From Halobacterium sp. DL1 (GTDB lineage Archaea > Halobacteriota > Halobacteria > Halobacteriales > Halobacteriaceae), in contig CP007060.1 in NCBI GenBank assembly GCA_000230955.3, positions 1,612,001 to 1,676,000 of the forward strand: 64,000 nt of DNA, in the 5' to 3' direction. Below are positions 60,846 to 64,000 of the stretch, in pieces (position 1 is the first letter of the stretch; each line of letters starts with the position of its first letter). Both the position numbers and the translations under genes were made by a program. The notes under the pieces were generated by a model. It was not told the DNA's origin and did not search any database. It was given only the letters and a program-made list of their open reading frames with translations.

Positions 60846-62786
60846 ATGGTAGAACGTGACATAGAGACCGTGACCTTGCTCGGTGCGGGGAGCATGGGCC
60901 ACGGCATCGCCGAAATCGCCGCTATCGCTGGCTACGAGGTGGTGCTTCGGGACCTCGAGATGGAGCTCGTCGAGGACGGACTCGAACAGGTCGAGTGGAG
61001 CCTCGGCAAACTCGAGGAGAAGGGGAAGATAGACGAATCGGCCGACGACGTACGCGCCCGGATGCACGGCGAGACGGACCTCGCGACGGCCGTCGCGGAC
61101 GCGGACCTCGTCGTCGAGGCGATTCCGGAGAACCTCGACCTGAAGAAACAGACGTTCGCCGAGGTCGACGAACACGCGCCCGACCACGCGATTCTGGCGT
61201 CGAATACGTCCGGACTCAGCATCACCGCCATCGGCGCGGCCACGAACCGCCCAGAGCAGGTGGTGGGGACGCACTTCTTCAATCCGCCAGTGAAGATGGA
61301 CCTCGTGGAGGTCGTCCACGGCGAGCAAACCAGCGACGCGACCCTCGAGACCGTCCACGAGTTCGTCGACGACCTGGGAAAGCGCGCCATCGACGTCAAA
61401 CGCGACGTCCACGGCTTCATCGTGAACAACGTGATGCTGCCGTTCATGGAGGAGGCCGCGTGGATGCTCGCCGACGGCGACGCCACGGTCCAGCAGGCCG
61501 ACGCCGCGATGGTGTACAAGCGCGGCTACCCGATGGGGCCGTTCGAACTCGCCGACTACACGGGCATCGACATCGCCTACCACTTCCGCGAGGACACCGA
61601 CCTCGACTCGCCGCCGACCATCGCCGAGAAGGTCGAGAACGAGAACCTCGGGAAGAAGACGGGACAGGGCTTCTACGACTGGGAGGCCGATGGGCCAAAC
61701 TATGAACCCGGTGACGGCGACGGCTTCGACACGCTTCGCGTCGAGGCCCGCATGGTCAACGAGGCCGCGCGACTCGTCGGCGGCGACGTGGCGACGCCCG
61801 ACGACATTGACCTCGGGAGCCGCCTCGGCGCTCGGTTCCCGGAGGGCGTCTGCCGCCTCGGCGACCAGATCGGTCTCGATTCGGTCCTCGAGAAGCTCAG
61901 TTCGCTCCACGAGGAGACAGGCGCGGCCCGGTTCGAACCGGCCGACTATCTCGTCGAAATGGTCGAGGACGGGCGGACGGGCGTCGACGCGGGCGAGGGC
62001 TTCCACGACTACCACGGCGACGGGCCCTACCAGTACATCAACAAGACCCTCGATGACCGCGGCGTCCTCGAGATAGAGTTCGACCGGCCGGAGCGCCTGA
62101 ACGCCTTCTCCGAGACGATGTTCGGGGAGGTCGAGGCCGCCCTCGAGAACGCCGACACCGACGAGGTGTCGTGTGTCGTCTTCTCGGGCGCCGGCGACGA
62201 CGCGTTCAGTTCCGGCGCGGACATCACGGGCTTCATGACCGCGTCGCCGACCGAGCTGATGGACGTCGACGAGACCATCGTCGCCATCGACGAGTTCGAG
62301 CGGCCGACGGTCGCGGCCATCGACGGCTTCTGCCTGGGCGCGGGCTTCGAAATCGCGCTCGCCTGCGACCTCCGGGTTGCGACCGAGGACTCGACGTTCG
62401 GCTCCCCGGAGATAAACCTGGGACTCATCCCGGGCGGCGGCGGCACCCAGCGCCTCACCCGCATCGTCGGGGAGGGCCGCGCGAAGGAACTCGTCTTCCG
62501 CGGGGAGCAGATTCCCGCCGAGCGAGCCCAGGACTGGGGGCTCGTCAACCGCGCTGTTCCGGACGAAGAGTTCGACGACACGGTCGCGGAGTTCGTCGAC
62601 GACCTCGCGAACGGCCCGTCGACGGCGCTGAAGGTCGCCAAGCGCGTCATCGACGACGGCCAGGACACGAGTCTGAAGGCCGGCCTCGACGCGGAGAGCC
62701 AGGGCTTCGGCCTGCTCACGACGACCGACGACATGGTCGAGGGCGTGACGGCGTTCAGAGACGACCGCGAACCGGAGTTCGAGTGA
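60846..62786 (+). CDS. bifunctional 3-hydroxyacyl-CoA dehydrogenase / enoyl-CoA hydratase, second copy
   Basis: A 646-residue paralogue of the enzyme at 10442-12415. NAD motif GAGSMGHGIAE is at residues 13-23 and FFNPPVKMDLVEV follows. The hydratase part retains both glutamates in FCLGAGFEIALACDL and GSPEINLG. It begins an operon with the thiolase by an ATG-TGA overlap, forming the last two or three steps of beta-oxidation. The paralogues may differ in chain length or substituent tolerance. Confidence 0.9.
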   Translation: MVERDIETVTLLGAGSMGHGIAEIAAIAGYEVVLRDLEMELVEDGLEQVEWSLGKLEEKGKIDESADDVRARMHGETDLATAVADADLVVEAIPENLDLKKQTFAEVDEHAPDHAILASNTSGLSITAIGAATNRPEQVVGTHFFNPPVKMDLVEVVHGEQTSDATLETVHEFVDDLGKRAIDVKRDVHGFIVNNVMLPFMEEAAWMLADGDATVQQADAAMVYKRGYPMGPFELADYTGIDIAYHFREDTDLDSPPTIAEKVENENLGKKTGQGFYDWEADGPNYEPGDGDGFDTLRVEARMVNEAARLVGGDVATPDDIDLGSRLGARFPEGVCRLGDQIGLDSVLEKLSSLHEETGAARFEPADYLVEMVEDGRTGVDAGEGFHDYHGDGPYQYINKTLDDRGVLEIEFDRPERLNAFSETMFGEVEAALENADTDEVSCVVFSGAGDDAFSSGADITGFMTASPTELMDVDETIVAIDEFERPTVAAIDGFCLGAGFEIALACDLRVATEDSTFGSPEINLGLIPGGGGTQRLTRIVGEGRAKELVFRGEQIPAERAQDWGLVNRAVPDEEFDDTVAEFVDDLANGPSTALKVAKRVIDDGQDTSLKAGLDAESQGFGLLTTTDDMVEGVTAFRDDREPEFE

Positions 62787-63979
62787 TGCCCCGGAACGCA
62801 GCAATCGTCGGCGGCGGACACGCGGACTGGGGCAAGCGGGCGGCCACGTGGAAAGACCTCGCCCAGGAGGCGGGGAAGGCAACCTTCGACGACGTCGACG
62901 GCCTCGGCCCCGACGACGTCGAGGGGCTGTTCCTCGGCGCGGTCCAGCCCGAGCGCTTCGCGTTCCAGAGCCACGTCGCGCCGCTCGCGGCGGAACTGCT
63001 CGGCGTCGACGTGACGAAGATGATAGCGCGGACGGAGCTCGCGTGCGCGAGCGGGCAGGCCGCGCTGCGGTACGCGTGGCTCGCCATCGCCGCGGGCCAG
63101 CTAGACGTCGCGCTCGTGCTCGGCGTCGAGAAGATGAACCTCGGCGACGACTACGTCGCGGAGACGCAAGCGAGCATGACGAACGTGCTCGACCGAGAGT
63201 TCGACGGCGTGAACGGCCTCAACGCGCCGTCGTTCTTCTCGATGTTCGCCCAGCGGCACATGCACGAGTACGGAACGACCCGCGAGCAGCTCGCGAAGGT
63301 CAGCGTGAAGAACAAGAACCACGCCGCGAACAACCCGTACGCGCAGTTCCAGCAGGAGGTCGACGTCGACGACGTCCTCGACTCCTACCCAATCGCGCCG
63401 CCGCTGTGCCTGCTCGACTGCAGCGGCATCACGGACGGCGCCGCCGGCCTCCTGCTCGTCAGTGAGGAGAAGGCCCGCGAACTCACGGACACCGCGGCCT
63501 ACGTCACGGGCAGCGGCCAGTCCTGCATGGCGGCCAACTCCATCAACAACCTCCCGTCGTTCTCGGCGTGGCCCCAGGCCACCCAGGCCGCCGAGGAGGC
63601 CTACGACCAGGCCGGCATCGAGGACCCCGTGAAGGAACTCGACGTCGCGGAGATACACGACTGCTTCTCCATCAGCGAGATCATCGAGTACGAGGACCTC
63701 GGCTGGGTGGAGAAGGGCGAGGGCGGCCAGTTCATCGAGGACGGCCGCAGCGAACTCGACGGCGACATCGCCGTCAACCCGCGGGGCGGCCTGCTGGGCT
63801 GTGGCCACCCGCTCGGCGCGACCGGCGTCTCCCAGGCGCTCGAAGTGTACAAGCAGTTCACGGGCGAAGTCGAGTCCGCACGACAGGTGCCGGACAGCCC
63901 GGAGACGGGGCTCATCCACAACCTCAGCGGGAGCGGCTCCGTCCACAGCGTCATGACGCTCGCGAGGGACCCACAATGA
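62786..63979 (+). CDS. archaeal-type thiolase (acetyl-CoA acetyltransferase family)
   Basis: A 397-residue thiolase from the ATG overlapping the upstream stop. The nucleophile is Cys87 in RTELACASGQ, the histidine region is EIHDCFSISEII and the second Cys/His motif is GGLLGCGHPLGATGVSQ. Archaeal enzymes of this type form complexes with a DUF35 zinc-ribbon protein, often the next gene. It would split 3-ketoacyl-CoA to acetyl-CoA or form acetoacetyl-CoA. Confidence 0.9.
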   Translation: MPRNAAIVGGGHADWGKRAATWKDLAQEAGKATFDDVDGLGPDDVEGLFLGAVQPERFAFQSHVAPLAAELLGVDVTKMIARTELACASGQAALRYAWLAIAAGQLDVALVLGVEKMNLGDDYVAETQASMTNVLDREFDGVNGLNAPSFFSMFAQRHMHEYGTTREQLAKVSVKNKNHAANNPYAQFQQEVDVDDVLDSYPIAPPLCLLDCSGITDGAAGLLLVSEEKARELTDTAAYVTGSGQSCMAANSINNLPSFSAWPQATQAAEEAYDQAGIEDPVKELDVAEIHDCFSISEIIEYEDLGWVEKGEGGQFIEDGRSELDGDIAVNPRGGLLGCGHPLGATGVSQALEVYKQFTGEVESARQVPDSPETGLIHNLSGSGSVHSVMTLARDPQ

Positions 63980-64000
63980 CCGACACGCACGACCAGGCGG
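63976..64000 (+). CDS. start of next gene (partial)
   Basis: An ATG overlapping the thiolase stop by 4 bases reads MTDTHDQA to the window edge. By the usual archaeal order a DUF35 (OB-fold/Zn-ribbon) thiolase partner is expected, but nothing in the eight residues proves it. Confidence 0.45.

Noticed and set aside
1-64000. CRISPR arrays, insertion sequences, integrases
   Set aside because: No regularly spaced repeats and no transposase or integrase motifs were seen on either strand.

Overview
The window is haloarchaeal chromosomal DNA (class Halobacteria). The evidence is high GC with GC-rich third positions, acidic proteins, twin-arginine lipoprotein signals with archaeal lipoboxes, TATA-box promoters about 27 bp ahead of start codons (leaderless pattern), several HTH_10 (Bat-type) regulators, UspA proteins and a four-subunit sdhCDBA operon. 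I cannot name the species. No CRISPR array, rRNA, transposase or replication origin was seen.

Layout. 1-9.2 kb: core genes, namely a partial MscS channel, a ferritin-like protein, a XapX protein, the sdhCDBA operon (minus strand), an AstE/AspA-type zinc hydrolase divergent from a RimK ligase-retropepsin fusion, and a secreted spondin/CHRD protein. 9.2-18.3 kb: a DNA glycosylase, a membrane protein, a bifunctional 3-hydroxyacyl-CoA dehydrogenase/enoyl-CoA hydratase, tRNA-Glu with a duplicated 3' end, a ligase-fold protein lacking the catalytic lysine, a helical-repeat protein, a MaoC hydratase, an alpha/beta hydrolase and an acyl-CoA synthetase. 18.3-25.1 kb: an HTH_10 regulator and a complete branched-chain-type (LIV/HAAT) ABC importer ending in a KAS III-like synthase; its livM appears to start at AUU. 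25.1-34.5 kb: small proteins, an EamA exporter, an aldehyde dehydrogenase/acetolactate synthase-like pair, a regulator, stress proteins and a decayed CinA-creatininase chimera.

34.6-62.8 kb reads as a catabolic island. CoxG, CoxD and CoxE-type maturation factors come first. A second LIV importer follows, then a cyclase-family hydrolase, a HisD-family dehydrogenase, a CoA-acylating (methylmalonate-)semialdehyde dehydrogenase, a three-subunit molybdenum hydroxylase (S-L-M), a pyridine-hydroxylase-like FAD monooxygenase, a VOC protein, a winged-helix regulator, a GlcD-GlcF fusion oxidase, an amidase, and two wrecked substrate-binding protein genes facing each other. 60.8-64 kb: a second hydroxyacyl-CoA dehydrogenase/hydratase, a thiolase and the start of another gene, i.e. 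a beta-oxidation exit.

How the genes may work together (inference): imported small acids, amides or N-heterocycles are hydroxylated by the Mo enzyme and the flavin monooxygenase, opened or hydrolysed by VOC, cyclase and amidase enzymes, oxidised by the dehydrogenases and fed as acyl-CoA into beta-oxidation and the succinate dehydrogenase branch of the TCA cycle. The substrate is not evident from sequence alone.
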